Source: Massilia yuzhufengensis
GTDB lineage: Bacteria > Pseudomonadota > Gammaproteobacteria > Burkholderiales > Burkholderiaceae_D
DNA length: 64,000 nucleotides
Assembly (NCBI RefSeq): GCF_900112225.1
Contig: NZ_FOLD01000001.1
Location: forward strand, 359,006 to 423,005
Reading direction: 5' to 3'
Part shown: positions 1 through 8,741 of the stretch, piece by piece
Layout: each line of letters opens with the position of its first letter
Position numbering within the stretch: position 1 is the stretch's first letter
Program-made: the position numbers and the translations under genes
Notes under the pieces: model-generated
What the model was told of the DNA's origin: nothing
Databases searched by the model: none
The model's input: the letters and a program-made list of their open reading frames with translations, nothing else

Positions 1-563
1 TCCGCACCCTCTGGCTGGCGCTGGACGAAATGGACATGATGTACCTGCCGATCATCAACGACTGGCGCCTGAACGAGCGCCACTACGGCGCCCTGCAGGG
101 CCTGGACAAGGGCGAGACGGCCGCCAAGTTCGGCGACGAGCAGGTGCTGGTCTGGCGCCGCAGCTACGACACCCCGCCGCCGCCGCTGGCCGCCGATGAC
201 GAGCGCACCTCCTTTAACGACCCGCGCTATGCGTCCCTGTCGAAAGAGCAGATCCCGCTGACCGAGTGCCTGAAGGATACCGTGGCGCGCGTGATGCCGG
301 CCTGGGACGAGGAAATCGCCCCGGCCATCCGCGCCGGCAAGAACATCCTGATCTCGGCCCACGGCAACAGCCTGCGCGCCATCATCAAAATGCTGGACAA
401 CATCAGCGACGCCGACATCGTGGGCCTGAACATCCCGAACGGCCAGCCGCTCGTGTACGAGCTGGACGCCGACCTGAAGCCGATCAAGAGCTATTACCTG
501 GGCGACCAGGAAGCGATCGCTGCCGCCGTGGCAGCCGTGGCCAGCCAAGGGAAGGCAAAGTAA
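1..563 (+). CDS. gpmA: 2,3-bisphosphoglycerate-dependent phosphoglycerate mutase, 5' truncated by window edge
   Basis: Interconverts 3- and 2-phosphoglycerate in glycolysis, in the cytoplasm. The reading frame is open from base 3 and already coding upstream of the first ATG at 30, so the N-terminus with the first catalytic histidine (RHG motif) lies outside the window. Visible family motifs are [10 protein letters not shown] near the start, [11 protein letters not shown], and [14 protein letters not shown], which carries the second active-site histidine. The C-terminal tail is normal. The stop codon is 4 nt before the envC start, so the two may be co-transcribed. The family assignment is clear. 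Confidence 0.95.
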   Translation, partial: RTLWLALDEMDMMYLPIINDWRLNERHYGALQGLDKGETAAKFGDEQVLVWRRSYDTPPPPLAADDERTSFNDPRYASLSKEQIPLTECLKDTVARVMPAWDEEIAPAIRAGKNILISAHGNSLRAIIKMLDNISDADIVGLNIPNGQPLVYELDADLKPIKSYYLGDQEAIAAAVAAVASQGKAK

Positions 564-567
564 CGTC

Positions 568-2001
568 TTGCGTTTGCCATTCACGAAGTTCGCCGGCAGT
601 GCGCTCCTGTGCGCGCTGCTGGCCGCCGCACTGTCCAGCCCCGCGTCAGCCCAGCGCCAGACCGAACGCAGCCGCCAGAAAGTCACGGCGGAGAAGCAGC
701 GCGCAGGCATCAAGCAGCGGCTGGCGGCGATCCAGCGCGACATCGCCCGTACCGAAAGCGAGAAGGAAGACGCCGCCGACGAGCTGGCGGAGTCCGAGGC
801 CGCCATTTCCGACGCCAACCGCGCCCTGCGCGACCTGGCCGAAGAGCAGGACGCCACCAGCACCCGCCTGGACCTGCTGTCGACCGAAGGCGCGCGGCTG
901 CAGCAAACAATTGTTACTCAAAAGAAACAATTGTCGCAGCTGCTGCGCGAACACTACGTGGCCGGCAACGAAGACCGGATCAAGCTGCTGCTCTCCGGCG
1001 ACAACCCGAACCGCATCAACCGCGACCTGCAGATGATGGCCTATGTCTCCCAGGCCCAGGCCAGGCTGCTCGATTCGCTGCGCACCAACCTGGCCCAGGT
1101 CGAAGCCAACAAGGACAAGGTCGAGAACGCCCAGCTGGAACTGCAGGAAATCGCCGACGAGCAGCGCGACCAGAAGGCGCGGCTGGAGCAGGAAAAGGGC
1201 AAGCGCAGCGCGCTGCTGCAGAACCTGTCGACCCGGTTGGCCGACCAGCACAAGCAGGCCGACCGCCTGCAGCGCGACGAAGCCCGCATGAGCGACCTGG
1301 TAGACCGCCTGTCGCGCCTGATCCGCGAGCAGGCCGAAGCCGAGCGCCGACGCCAGGCCGCGCTGGCCGCCGCCAAAGCCAAGGCCGAAGCCGAAGAAAA
1401 AGCCCGCGCCCTGGCGCGCGCCAAGGCGGCCAGCGAGAAGGCCGAGCGCGAGCGCATCGCGCGCCAGAACGCGAAGCCGGGCACGAAACCGGCGCCGGTG
1501 CCGGAACCGGAGCCGCCGAAAGTGGCCGAGCAGCCCAAGCCGGTCGAGACCCGGCCGAGCACGCCGCCGCCGCAGGAAGTCCCGCTGGCGCCGCCGCTGC
1601 CGGCAGGCGCTTTCGCCAGCCTCAAGGGCCGCTTGACGGCGCCGGTGAGCGGCGCCATCGCGGCCCGCTTCGGCCAGCGCCGTACCGAAGGCCTGAGCTG
1701 GAAAGGCATGTTCATCAAGGCCCCGGAAGGCACCGATGTGCGCGCCGTCGGCCCGGGCCGCGTGGTGCACGCCGACTGGATGCGCGGCTGGGGCAACGTG
1801 ATCATCGTCGACCACGGCGGCGAGTACCTGTCGACCTACGGGAACGCTTCGGCCATGCTCAAGCGCGCCGGCGACATGGTGCGCGCCGGCGACGTGATCG
1901 CGAGCGCGGGCAGTACCGGCGGTAACGCGGAATCGGGGCTATACTTTGAGCTCAGGTATCGCGGCAAGGCCTTCGACCCGGCAAGCTGGGTCAAATTCTA
2001 G
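568..2001 (+). CDS. envC: EnvC-type murein hydrolase activator (degenerate LytM/M23 domain)
   Basis: Periplasmic coiled-coil protein of 477 aa that would activate amidases at the division septum. It starts at TTG, because no ATG or GTG precedes the signal peptide and a GGGAAGG-like ribosome site lies just upstream. A signal peptide covers about residues 1-28 (cleavage near ASA-QR). Long charged coiled coils follow (about 30-290), then a proline-rich linker (300-345) and a C-terminal LytM domain (about 355-475). Zinc ligands are lost: the usual first-histidine segment reads LSWKGMFIKAP, and the HxH motif is replaced by GLYFELR. This fits a non-enzymatic EnvC activator. ctpA follows after 18 nt, the gpmA-envC-ctpA order known in Burkholderiales. 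Confidence 0.9.
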   Translation: MRLPFTKFAGSALLCALLAAALSSPASAQRQTERSRQKVTAEKQRAGIKQRLAAIQRDIARTESEKEDAADELAESEAAISDANRALRDLAEEQDATSTRLDLLSTEGARLQQTIVTQKKQLSQLLREHYVAGNEDRIKLLLSGDNPNRINRDLQMMAYVSQAQARLLDSLRTNLAQVEANKDKVENAQLELQEIADEQRDQKARLEQEKGKRSALLQNLSTRLADQHKQADRLQRDEARMSDLVDRLSRLIREQAEAERRRQAALAAAKAKAEAEEKARALARAKAASEKAERERIARQNAKPGTKPAPVPEPEPPKVAEQPKPVETRPSTPPPQEVPLAPPLPAGAFASLKGRLTAPVSGAIAARFGQRRTEGLSWKGMFIKAPEGTDVRAVGPGRVVHADWMRGWGNVIIVDHGGEYLSTYGNASAMLKRAGDMVRAGDVIASAGSTGGNAESGLYFELRYRGKAFDPASWVKF

Positions 2002-2019
2002 GAAAGACAGGAACAAGCG

Positions 2020-3501
2020 ATGGGCAAAGCGAAGAATCTCGGGCTGGTCGGGTTGGGCATGGTGGCCGGCGTCGCCGCCTCCTTCCAGTTCTCGGCCTAT
2101 GCGCAGAAAGACATCCAGTCGCCGCTCCCGCTCGACGAGCTGCGCCAGCTGGCCGATGTCTACGGCCTCATCAAGACCGACTACGTCGAACCGGTGGAAG
2201 ACAAGAAACTGCTGTCCGAAGCCATCGGCGGCATGGTCGCCTCGCTCGACCCGCACTCGGTCTACCTCGACCAAAAAGCCTTCCGCGAGATGAAGGAGTC
2301 GGTGCAGGGCAAGTTCGTCGGCATCGGCGTCGAAGTGGCCAGCGAAGACGGCTACGTGAAAATCGTCGCCCCGATCGAAGACACGCCTGCGCACAAGGCC
2401 GGCATCAAGTCCGGCGACCTGATCACCCGCATCGATAACGTCCCGGTGCGCAATATGTCGCTCGACGAAGCGATCAAGCGCATGCGCGGCAAGGCCGGCA
2501 GCAAGGTCACCCTCACCATCGCCCGCCGCGGCGAAGACAAGCCCTGGGTGCTGCCGGTGCTGCGCCAGGAAATCGTGCTCCAAAGCGTCAAGGCGAAAAT
2601 GATCGAGCCGGGCTATGCCTGGCTGCGCGTGAGCCAGTTTCAGGAAAACACGCTCGACGAACTGGCGAAGAAGGCCAAGGCCTTGTACGCCGACAATCCC
2701 GACATCAAGGGCCTGGTGCTCGACCTGCGCAACGACCCGGGCGGCCTGCTGCCGGGCGCGATCGGCGTCTCGGCCGCCTTCCTGCAGCAGCCGGAACAAC
2801 TGATCGTCTCCACCAAGGGCCAGCTGGCCGATTCCAACCACCAGTTCTACGGCCGCCGCGAGTTCTACGCCCAGCGCGGCGCCGACCCGCTGGCCGGTTT
2901 GCCGACCGCCCTGAAGACGGTGCCGATGGTGGTGCTGGTCAACGGCGGCTCGGCTTCGGCTTCCGAAATCGTCGCCGGCGCGCTGCAGGACTACAAGCGC
3001 GCGATCATCATGGGCAGCCAGACCTTCGGCAAAGGCTCGGTGCAGACGCTGCGCCAGTTGTCGCCCGATACCGCCGTCAAGCTCACCACCGCGCGCTACT
3101 ACACCCCGAAGGGCCGCCCGATCCAGGCCACCGGCATCGCGCCCGACCTGCGCGTGGACGAAACCGCCGACGGCGACGCCCTGGCCGTGCTGCGCGTGCG
3201 CGAAGCCGACCTGCAGCGCCACCTGGCGAGCGAGGGCGAGAAGGAAAAGACCCCGGCCGCCAAGGACCAGAAAGAAGCCATGGAAGCGCAGCAGCGCGCG
3301 ATCGCCCAGCTGAAGGACCGCAAGCCGCTCGACTACGGCAGCAAGGACGATTTCCAGCTGGCGCAGGCGATCAATCACTTCAAGGGGCAGCCGGTGCAGC
3401 TGGCCAAGGCGGATCCGGATGCGGCCAAGCCGGCGGCGCCGAAGGTGTTGCCGGGGGCGGAGGTCAAGCCGCCTGAGTTGAAGGCGCCGGCGAAGAAGTA
3501 A
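2020..3501 (+). CDS. ctpA: C-terminal processing peptidase, S41 family, with PDZ domain
   Basis: Periplasmic or membrane-anchored serine protease of 493 aa that trims C-termini of envelope proteins and often limits cell-wall hydrolases. An N-terminal hydrophobic segment (about 8-28) acts as signal or anchor. A PDZ domain spans about 98-185, with FVGIGVEV and AGIKSGDLI. The catalytic core has GGSASASE (Ser about 313) and QTFGKGSVQ (Lys about 338), the Ser-Lys dyad at the expected spacing. The C-terminal tail is rich in Lys, Pro and Ala and probably disordered. It lies 18 nt after envC, so coupled expression with the murein hydrolase activator is likely. Confidence 0.93.
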   Translation: MGKAKNLGLVGLGMVAGVAASFQFSAYAQKDIQSPLPLDELRQLADVYGLIKTDYVEPVEDKKLLSEAIGGMVASLDPHSVYLDQKAFREMKESVQGKFVGIGVEVASEDGYVKIVAPIEDTPAHKAGIKSGDLITRIDNVPVRNMSLDEAIKRMRGKAGSKVTLTIARRGEDKPWVLPVLRQEIVLQSVKAKMIEPGYAWLRVSQFQENTLDELAKKAKALYADNPDIKGLVLDLRNDPGGLLPGAIGVSAAFLQQPEQLIVSTKGQLADSNHQFYGRREFYAQRGADPLAGLPTALKTVPMVVLVNGGSASASEIVAGALQDYKRAIIMGSQTFGKGSVQTLRQLSPDTAVKLTTARYYTPKGRPIQATGIAPDLRVDETADGDALAVLRVREADLQRHLASEGEKEKTPAAKDQKEAMEAQQRAIAQLKDRKPLDYGSKDDFQLAQAINHFKGQPVQLAKADPDAAKPAAPKVLPGAEVKPPELKAPAKK

Positions 3502-3564
3502 GGTCGTCGTGACGGTTTTTAAGCAGGGGGCAGGAAACGCTGCCGTAAGCTCCTAGCCCTAAGA

Positions 3565-3593
3565 CCGTCGTACCGGCGCAGGCCGGTACCCAA
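3565..3593. repeat. REP-like palindromic repeat, copy a
   Basis: A short hairpin, TACCGG..CCGGTA with the core GGCGCAGGCC, flanked by CCGTCG and CCCAA, between ctpA and the E1-like gene. The same core with variations recurs at 46463, 54474, 62925, 62998 and 63108, always just after a stop codon. This suggests a dispersed extragenic palindrome that may also act in termination or mRNA protection. Confidence 0.6.
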
Positions 3594-3620
3594 TTTGACG
3601 TTCGCCGCACACCCCGCAAA

Positions 3621-4379
3621 ATGAACGACACCCAACTCCTGCGCTACTCCCGCCACATCCTGCTCGACGATATCGGCATCGACGGCCAGCAGCGCCTGCT
3701 CGCCGCCCACGCCCTGATCATCGGCGCCGGCGGCCTCGGTTCCCCCGCGGGGCTCTACCTGGCCTCAAGCGGCATCGGCCACATCACCCTGGTCGACGAC
3801 GACGAGGTCGACCTCACCAACCTGCAGCGCCAGGTCATGCACACCAGCGCGCGCATCGGCCAGCCGAAAGCCGACTCCGGCCGCGCCGCCCTGCTCGCCA
3901 TCAACCCGGACATCGACGTCACCGCCCTGCGCGAACGCGCCAAAGGCGCGCGCCTGCAGGAACTGGTCCGCGCCGCGACCGTCGTGCTCGATTGCAGCGA
4001 CAACTTCGCCACCCGCCACGCCGTCAACCGCGCCTGCGTGGCGGAGAACAAACCCCTGGTCTCGGGCGCCGTGATCCGCTTCGACGGCCAGCTCTCGGTG
4101 TTCGACACCCGCATTCCCGATGCCCCCTGCTACGCCTGCCTGTTCCCCGAAGACAGCGCCTTCCAGGACGCCGCCTGCAGCAGCATGGGCGTGTTCGCGC
4201 CGCTGGTGGGCGTGGTTGGCGCCATGCAGGCGGCCGAGGCCATGAAAGTGGTGATGGGCATCGGCGACCCCCTGGCCGGACGCCTGCTGCTGCTGGACGG
4301 CCGCGCCATGGAGTTCACCAGCGTGAAGGTGGCGCGCAACCCGGCCTGCCCGGTGTGCGCCGCGCGCGCGATGTCATAG
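3621..4379 (+). CDS. moeB: HesA/MoeB/ThiF family adenylyltransferase (E1-like)
   Basis: Cytoplasmic enzyme of 252 aa that adenylates the C-terminal Gly-Gly of a ubiquitin-like sulfur carrier (MoaD or ThiS) for molybdopterin or thiamine synthesis. The N-terminal Rossmann nucleotide site GAGGLGSPAGLYL lies at about 36-50. DDDEVDLTNLQRQ and LDCSDNFATR are the standard E1 motifs. Four zinc cysteines are present in CYACLF and CPVCAA. Length is normal for MoeB/ThiF. MoeB versus ThiF cannot be settled because no carrier gene is nearby. It stands alone between ctpA and the type II secretion operon and was probably read with ctpA. Confidence 0.85.
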   Translation: MNDTQLLRYSRHILLDDIGIDGQQRLLAAHALIIGAGGLGSPAGLYLASSGIGHITLVDDDEVDLTNLQRQVMHTSARIGQPKADSGRAALLAINPDIDVTALRERAKGARLQELVRAATVVLDCSDNFATRHAVNRACVAENKPLVSGAVIRFDGQLSVFDTRIPDAPCYACLFPEDSAFQDAACSSMGVFAPLVGVVGAMQAAEAMKVVMGIGDPLAGRLLLLDGRAMEFTSVKVARNPACPVCAARAMS

Positions 4380-4431
4380 CAATAAGCCTGCATTAAGCGA
4401 AGATTAAAACGGGGTTTTGCAAGCCCTGGAT

Positions 4432-4456
4432 TACAATTGCACACCCATCGTGGGTG
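4432..4456 (+). promoter_or_regulatory. Candidate promoter -10 and leader hairpin of the gsp operon
   Basis: TACAAT at 4432-4437 is a good sigma70 -10 box in an unusually AT-rich stretch after the preceding gene. A perfect small hairpin, CACCCA-TCG-TGGGTG (4442-4456), would sit at the very 5' end of the transcript. No convincing -35 box is placed at 16-18 bp. A second -10-like TATACT occurs near 4479. Promoter position is inferred only. Confidence 0.35.
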
Positions 4457-4518
4457 GCCGCAGCCCGCCTTGAAGGCGTATACTGTTTCGCTTCAACCGA
4501 CCCTTGCAAAGATTATCT

Positions 4519-4962
4519 ATGCACATTGATTCGCAACGTAAGCAGCGCCGCGCACGCGGTTTCACCCTGGTCGAGATCATGGTCGTCGTGGTCATCATTG
4601 GCATCCTCGGCGCCCTGGTGGTGCCGAAGCTGCTGGGCCGCACCGGTGAATCGCGCGTCACTGCCGCCAAGGTCGACATCGCCACCATGATGCAGGCGCT
4701 CAAGCTGTACAAGCTCGACAACCAGCGCTACCCGAGCACCGAGCAGGGCCTGGTGTCCCTGGTCACCAAGCCGACCGCCGGCCCGGCCGCCAATGGCTGG
4801 AAGTCCGGCGGCTACCTCGAGAAGCTGCCGAAAGACCCATGGGGCAATGCTTATCAGTACCTGTCGCCCGGCATCCATGGCGAAGTGGACATCTTCTCGC
4901 TGGGCGCCGATGGCCAGCCCGGCGGCACCGGTGAGGATGCCGACGTCGGCTCCTGGGAGTAA
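4519..4962 (+). CDS. gspG: Type II secretion major pseudopilin GspG
   Basis: Major pseudopilin (147 aa) of the type II secretion pseudopilus, inserted in the inner membrane and processed by a prepilin peptidase. The short basic leader is followed by the cleavage site RGFTLVEIMVVVV with Glu at +5 and a hydrophobic helix. The C-terminal half has the GspG signatures YPSTEQGL and KDPWGNAYQYLSPG, including the calcium-loop region ending in SWE. I chose ATG 4519 over an in-frame TTG at 4504 because it gives the usual short leader. First gene of a 12-gene operon; gspH starts 9 nt after the stop. Confidence 0.96.
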   Translation: MHIDSQRKQRRARGFTLVEIMVVVVIIGILGALVVPKLLGRTGESRVTAAKVDIATMMQALKLYKLDNQRYPSTEQGLVSLVTKPTAGPAANGWKSGGYLEKLPKDPWGNAYQYLSPGIHGEVDIFSLGADGQPGGTGEDADVGSWE

Positions 4963-4971
4963 GGACCTTTC

Positions 4972-5460
4972 ATGCGGGCCCGTGGCGCCCTGCGCAGCGT
5001 AGCCAGGTGGCGCGGCTTCACCCTGGTGGAGCTGCTGGTCGTGATGGTCATCATCGGCATCACGCTGGGCCTCGCTTCGCTCAACGCCATCCCGTCCCCG
5101 CGCCAGGCCCTGCAGCAGGAGGCCCAGCGCATCGCCCTGCTGCTGCAGCTGGCGCGCGACGAAGCCATCGTGCGCAACCGGCAAGTGGCCTTCGAGGCCA
5201 ACCCGGAACGCTACCGCTTCGTGGTGCGCAACGATACCGGCTGGGAGCCGGTCACGCGCGACGACCTGCTGCGCGAACGGAAGTTCAAGAGCGCACCGCT
5301 GCAGCTGGTGCTGCAACCGAATAGCGGCGCCGATCCCAGCGCCGTGCGCATCACCTTCGGACGCGAACCGGTCGACAAGCCCTTCGTGCTCACGCTCGCC
5401 ACCGGCGGCAACGCGGTCGCGATCCACGCCGACGGCGTCGGCCACTTCACCGTCGAATAA
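4972..5460 (+). CDS. gspH: Type II secretion minor pseudopilin GspH
   Basis: Minor pseudopilin of 162 aa near the pseudopilus tip. It has a prepilin leader with basic residues, the cleavage motif RGFTLVELLVVMVIIG, and a long amphipathic helix rich in Gln and Ala (ALQQEAQRIALLLQLARDEAIVRN), typical of GspH. The C-terminal globular domain is variable. It lies between gspG and gspI with short gaps of 9 and 15 nt. GspH is assigned from helix pattern and position, since pseudopilin types diverge strongly in the globular part. Confidence 0.9.
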   Translation: MRARGALRSVARWRGFTLVELLVVMVIIGITLGLASLNAIPSPRQALQQEAQRIALLLQLARDEAIVRNRQVAFEANPERYRFVVRNDTGWEPVTRDDLLRERKFKSAPLQLVLQPNSGADPSAVRITFGREPVDKPFVLTLATGGNAVAIHADGVGHFTVE

Positions 5461-5475
5461 GCAAAGGCACCCACC

Positions 5476-5856
5476 ATGCGCGCACGCGGCCACCACGGTT
5501 TTACCCTGCTCGAAGTGCTGGTCGCGCTCGTCATCGTCGGCACCGCGCTCGGCGCCGGTTTGCGCGCGGTCGGCAGCCTGACCTCCAACAGCGCCGGCCT
5601 GCGTGCCTCCATGATGGCGACCTGGTCGGCCGAAAACCGCCTGGTGCAAATCCGCCTCGGCAAGGAATTCCCGGAAGTCGGCAAGCGCAATTTCCCCTGC
5701 GCGCAAGGCGACCTCAGCCTGATCTGCGAGGAAGAAGTGCTGACCAGCCCGAACCCGCAATTGCGCCGGATCGAAGTGTCGGTATTCGACGCCGAACGTC
5801 CGGAGCGCCGCATCGTCAAACTGGTACAGCTCGTACTGAGGCCATCGCGGTCATGA
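5476..5856 (+). CDS. gspI: Type II secretion minor pseudopilin GspI
   Basis: Minor pseudopilin of 126 aa that nucleates the GspI-J-K tip complex in the inner membrane. The leader ends in HGFTLLEVLVALVIVGTALG, with Glu +5. The remainder matches the short GspI fold (WSAENRLVQIRLGKEFP). The last codons overlap the gspJ start by 4 nt (ATGA), a sign of translational coupling with its tip partner. Confidence 0.92.
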   Translation: MRARGHHGFTLLEVLVALVIVGTALGAGLRAVGSLTSNSAGLRASMMATWSAENRLVQIRLGKEFPEVGKRNFPCAQGDLSLICEEEVLTSPNPQLRRIEVSVFDAERPERRIVKLVQLVLRPSRS

Positions 5857-6521
5857 CATCCCACCCAGCGCGCCGTCGCGGCTTTACCCTGGTCGAACTC
5901 CTGGTGGCGATCAGCATCCTCGCCATCCTGGCCGTGCTCGGCTGGCGCGGGCTGGACGGCATCGTGCGCGCCCGCATCGCCCTGACCGAGCAAATGGAAG
6001 TCACGCGCGGCATGCAGCTGGCCTTTGCCCAGATGCAGAGCGACTGCGAACACCTGGCCGCGCGCGACCTCATCGGCCGCCGCGCCAACCTGCTGTTCGA
6101 CGACGGCCGCCTCACCTTGGTGCGCAAGGTCTACAACGAGAACGAACCCTCGCAGCTGGCCGTGGTGTCCTACCGCGTGGTCAACAGCATCCTGGTGCGG
6201 CGCGAGTCGCCCGGCACCCGCGACCTGGCCCAGCTCGACGGGCTGTGGCAGGCGGCCGCCAGCGACACGCCGTCCGAATCGTCGCCGCCGGTGGCGCTGC
6301 AGACCGGCCTGGCCGCGATGCAGGTGCAGGTGTGGCAGAACAATGCCTGGCACAAGGAGCCGGTCGCGAGCGGCGACGGCGCCCCGCCGCCGGTGCCACC
6401 GCCCGGGCAGCCGGCGCAGGCCCTGCCGCAGACGCCGGAACCCGACGGCATCCAGGTCGGCCTCACCGCCACCGGACTGGCCGGGCCGATGGTCAAGGCC
6501 TTCCTGCTGGGAGGCACCTGA
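5853..6521 (+). CDS. gspJ: Type II secretion minor pseudopilin GspJ
   Basis: Minor pseudopilin of 222 aa in the pseudopilus tip complex. The prepilin motif is RGFTLVELLVAISILAILAVLGWRGLD, and the WRGLD segment after the helix is typical of GspJ. A proline-rich stretch of about residues 172-190 (PPPVPPPGQP) near the C-terminus is longer than usual and is probably a surface loop. The gene overlaps gspI by 4 nt, and its stop overlaps the gspK ATG by one base (TGATG). Confidence 0.93.
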   Translation: MTSHPARRRGFTLVELLVAISILAILAVLGWRGLDGIVRARIALTEQMEVTRGMQLAFAQMQSDCEHLAARDLIGRRANLLFDDGRLTLVRKVYNENEPSQLAVVSYRVVNSILVRRESPGTRDLAQLDGLWQAAASDTPSESSPPVALQTGLAAMQVQVWQNNAWHKEPVASGDGAPPPVPPPGQPAQALPQTPEPDGIQVGLTATGLAGPMVKAFLLGGT

Positions 6522-7516
6522 TGCGCGCCTACCGCTCGGGGCTGCGCCAGCGCGGCGTCGCCGTGGTCACCGCCTTGCTGCTCACCACGCTGGCCATCGC
6601 GATCGTCGCCAGCCTGTTCTGGCAGCAGCAGGTCCAGGTGCGCAGCATGGAAAACCAGCGCCTGCACCTGCAGACCAAGTGGATCCTGCGCGGCGCCCTC
6701 GACTGGGCCAGCCTGGTGCTGCGCCAGGACGCCTACACCTCCAACTACACCTCGCTCGACCAGGTCTGGGCCACGCCGCTGGCCGAGACCCGGCTCGACC
6801 AGTACATCGAGCGCGAGCGGGTCGCCGGCGAAACTTTCGACGCGTCACTGTCCGGTAACATTATCGACGCCACGTCGCGTTACAATCTGGGCAACCTGGC
6901 CAAGGACCGCATGAAGAACCCGGAGCAGGTCAGGATTTTCGGCCGCCTGCTGGACAACCTGCGGGTGGACGCGCGCCTGGCCGAACGGGTGGCCAATTTT
7001 GTCGCCCAGGGCCAGCAGGCGCCCGCGGTGGTGGACCCGCCGGCAGGCGGCAGCACGACGACGGGGCAGCCCCAGCCGGTGCCGCCGACCGCCGGCGTGC
7101 CGATCCCGCTGCTGCAGCCGGACGACCTGCTGGCGGTGCAGGGTTTCACGCCGGAGATCATGGCGAAGCTGCGGCCGTTCCTGATCGTGCTGCCCGGCCC
7201 CGAGCTGACGCCGCTGAACGTCAACACGGTGCCGGCCGAACTGCTGTCGGCGCTGGTGCCGGACATGTCGCTGTCCGAGGCGAACAGCCTGGTGGCGCGG
7301 CGCAAGACGGCGGCGTGGCGCGAGAAAATCGCGTTCACGAGCCAGGTCAGCCATGGCGACAAGGTGGAAGATACGGCGTTCAACGTCAAAAGCGACTGGT
7401 TTATCGTACAGAGCCGGATCCGGCTCGACCGCGCCGCACTCAATGCCGAGTCGCTGATCCAGCGCAGGGGCATCGTCGGCGGCGGCACCCAAGTAATCTG
7501 GACCCGCCAGAATTAA
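6521..7516 (+). CDS. gspK: Type II secretion minor pseudopilin GspK
   Basis: Large minor pseudopilin (331 aa) that caps the pseudopilus. The leader RQRG is followed by VAVVTALLLTTLAIAIVASLFW. The Glu +5 found in the other pseudopilins is absent, as expected for GspK. The globular part contains the helical insertion typical of the family and SWEEK-type helix-hairpin segments (LLQPDDLLAVQGFTPE, LTPLNVNTVPAELLSAL). A Pro/Gly/Thr-rich loop lies near residues 170-190. ATG 6521 is preferred because it gives the correct prepilin leader and overlaps the gspJ stop. Confidence 0.93.
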   Translation: MRAYRSGLRQRGVAVVTALLLTTLAIAIVASLFWQQQVQVRSMENQRLHLQTKWILRGALDWASLVLRQDAYTSNYTSLDQVWATPLAETRLDQYIERERVAGETFDASLSGNIIDATSRYNLGNLAKDRMKNPEQVRIFGRLLDNLRVDARLAERVANFVAQGQQAPAVVDPPAGGSTTTGQPQPVPPTAGVPIPLLQPDDLLAVQGFTPEIMAKLRPFLIVLPGPELTPLNVNTVPAELLSALVPDMSLSEANSLVARRKTAAWREKIAFTSQVSHGDKVEDTAFNVKSDWFIVQSRIRLDRAALNAESLIQRRGIVGGGTQVIWTRQN

Positions 7517-7532
7517 AAGAAAGCGAGACAGT

Positions 7533-8741
7533 TTGACGACTCTTTATATACGGCACCCGGCCCGGGCAGAAGGCGAGGGCGCATTGTGCCGGTTCGCGCA
7601 GGTGCTTGACGACGGCGCCATCGCCCAGCAGGGCGAAGGCCCCTTGCGCAATCTCGGCGACGTGGTCGCCGCGAGCCGCCGCGTGGTGCTGCTGCTGGCC
7701 GGCGCCGACGTCACGCTGCTGCCAGTGCAAGCCCCACCGCTGTCCGGTGCGCGCCTGCGCGCGGCCCTGCCGTCCCTGGTTGAAGAACATATCCTGGGCG
7801 ACCCGATGGATTGCGTGCTGGTGGCCGGCCCGGCCCTGCCCGATGGCCGCCGCCCGGTCGGCGTGGTGCACCGCAACTGGCTCGAGCCGATGGTGAAAGC
7901 CCTGCTCGGCATGGGCGCGCGCTCGGTCTCGGCCGTGCCCTCGCAGCTGTGCCTGCCCCTGCAGCCGGGCAGCGTCAGCGCCGCCATCGGCAACAATGAA
8001 TTGCTGCTGCGCCAGGGCCAGTACGAAGGCCTCGGCCTGGCTCTCGATGGCAACCCGACCCTCAACCTGCAGACGGCGCGCGCGCTGTCCGGCGACGCGC
8101 CGCTGGTGCTGTACGTGCCGCAGGAACAGGTCGGCGAATACCAGGCGCTGCTGGCCGAAGCCGGTCCCGGCATCACGCTGGAAAGCGAAGCCTGGGCGCA
8201 CTGGATTGCCGGCTCGACAAGCAGCACCCTCGACCTGGTGCCGGGCCTGGGCACGGCCGGCGTCGCCCAGCGCGACTGGAGCCGCTGGCGCTGGCCGCTG
8301 CGGCTGGCGCTGGCCGCGATCGTGGTCAACATCGTCGGCGTCAACATCGAATGGCTGCGCCTGAAGCGCGAAGCCGACGCGGTGCGCCAGGAAATGACCC
8401 AGGCCTTCCGCAGCGCCTACCCGAACCAGCCCGTCATCGACCCGGTGGCGCAGATGCGCCAGAACATCGCGCGCGCCAAGGCCGCCAGCGGCCAGGTCAG
8501 CCCGGAAGAGTTCGGCTGGGTCGCCGGCGCCTTCGGCGAAGCGGTGCGCGGCCTCGCGCGCCAGCCCGGCATTGCGTCAATGGAGTTCAGGGAACGCGTG
8601 CTCACCGTGCGCGTCAAACCCGAAACGGTCGATCCCGCCACAACGAGCCAGCTGCGCGCCGTCCTCGGCGCGCGCAACCTGGCCATGGAAGAAACCGCGC
8701 CCGCCACCTGGGTCATCCGCAGTACAGGAGCCACGCCATGA
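7533..8741 (+). CDS. gspL: Type II secretion inner-membrane protein GspL
   Basis: Bitopic inner-membrane protein of 402 aa that couples the GspE ATPase to the periplasmic pseudopilus base. A cytoplasmic actin-like domain covers about 1-245. A transmembrane helix (WPLRLALAAIVVNIVGVNIEW) lies near 250-272, followed by a periplasmic ferredoxin-like domain. The start is a TTG at 7533 preceded by an AAAGAAAGCGAG ribosome site; no ATG fits the N-terminal strand TLYIRHP. The stop overlaps the gspM start by 4 nt. Confidence 0.9.
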   Translation: MTTLYIRHPARAEGEGALCRFAQVLDDGAIAQQGEGPLRNLGDVVAASRRVVLLLAGADVTLLPVQAPPLSGARLRAALPSLVEEHILGDPMDCVLVAGPALPDGRRPVGVVHRNWLEPMVKALLGMGARSVSAVPSQLCLPLQPGSVSAAIGNNELLLRQGQYEGLGLALDGNPTLNLQTARALSGDAPLVLYVPQEQVGEYQALLAEAGPGITLESEAWAHWIAGSTSSTLDLVPGLGTAGVAQRDWSRWRWPLRLALAAIVVNIVGVNIEWLRLKREADAVRQEMTQAFRSAYPNQPVIDPVAQMRQNIARAKAASGQVSPEEFGWVAGAFGEAVRGLARQPGIASMEFRERVLTVRVKPETVDPATTSQLRAVLGARNLAMEETAPATWVIRSTGATP

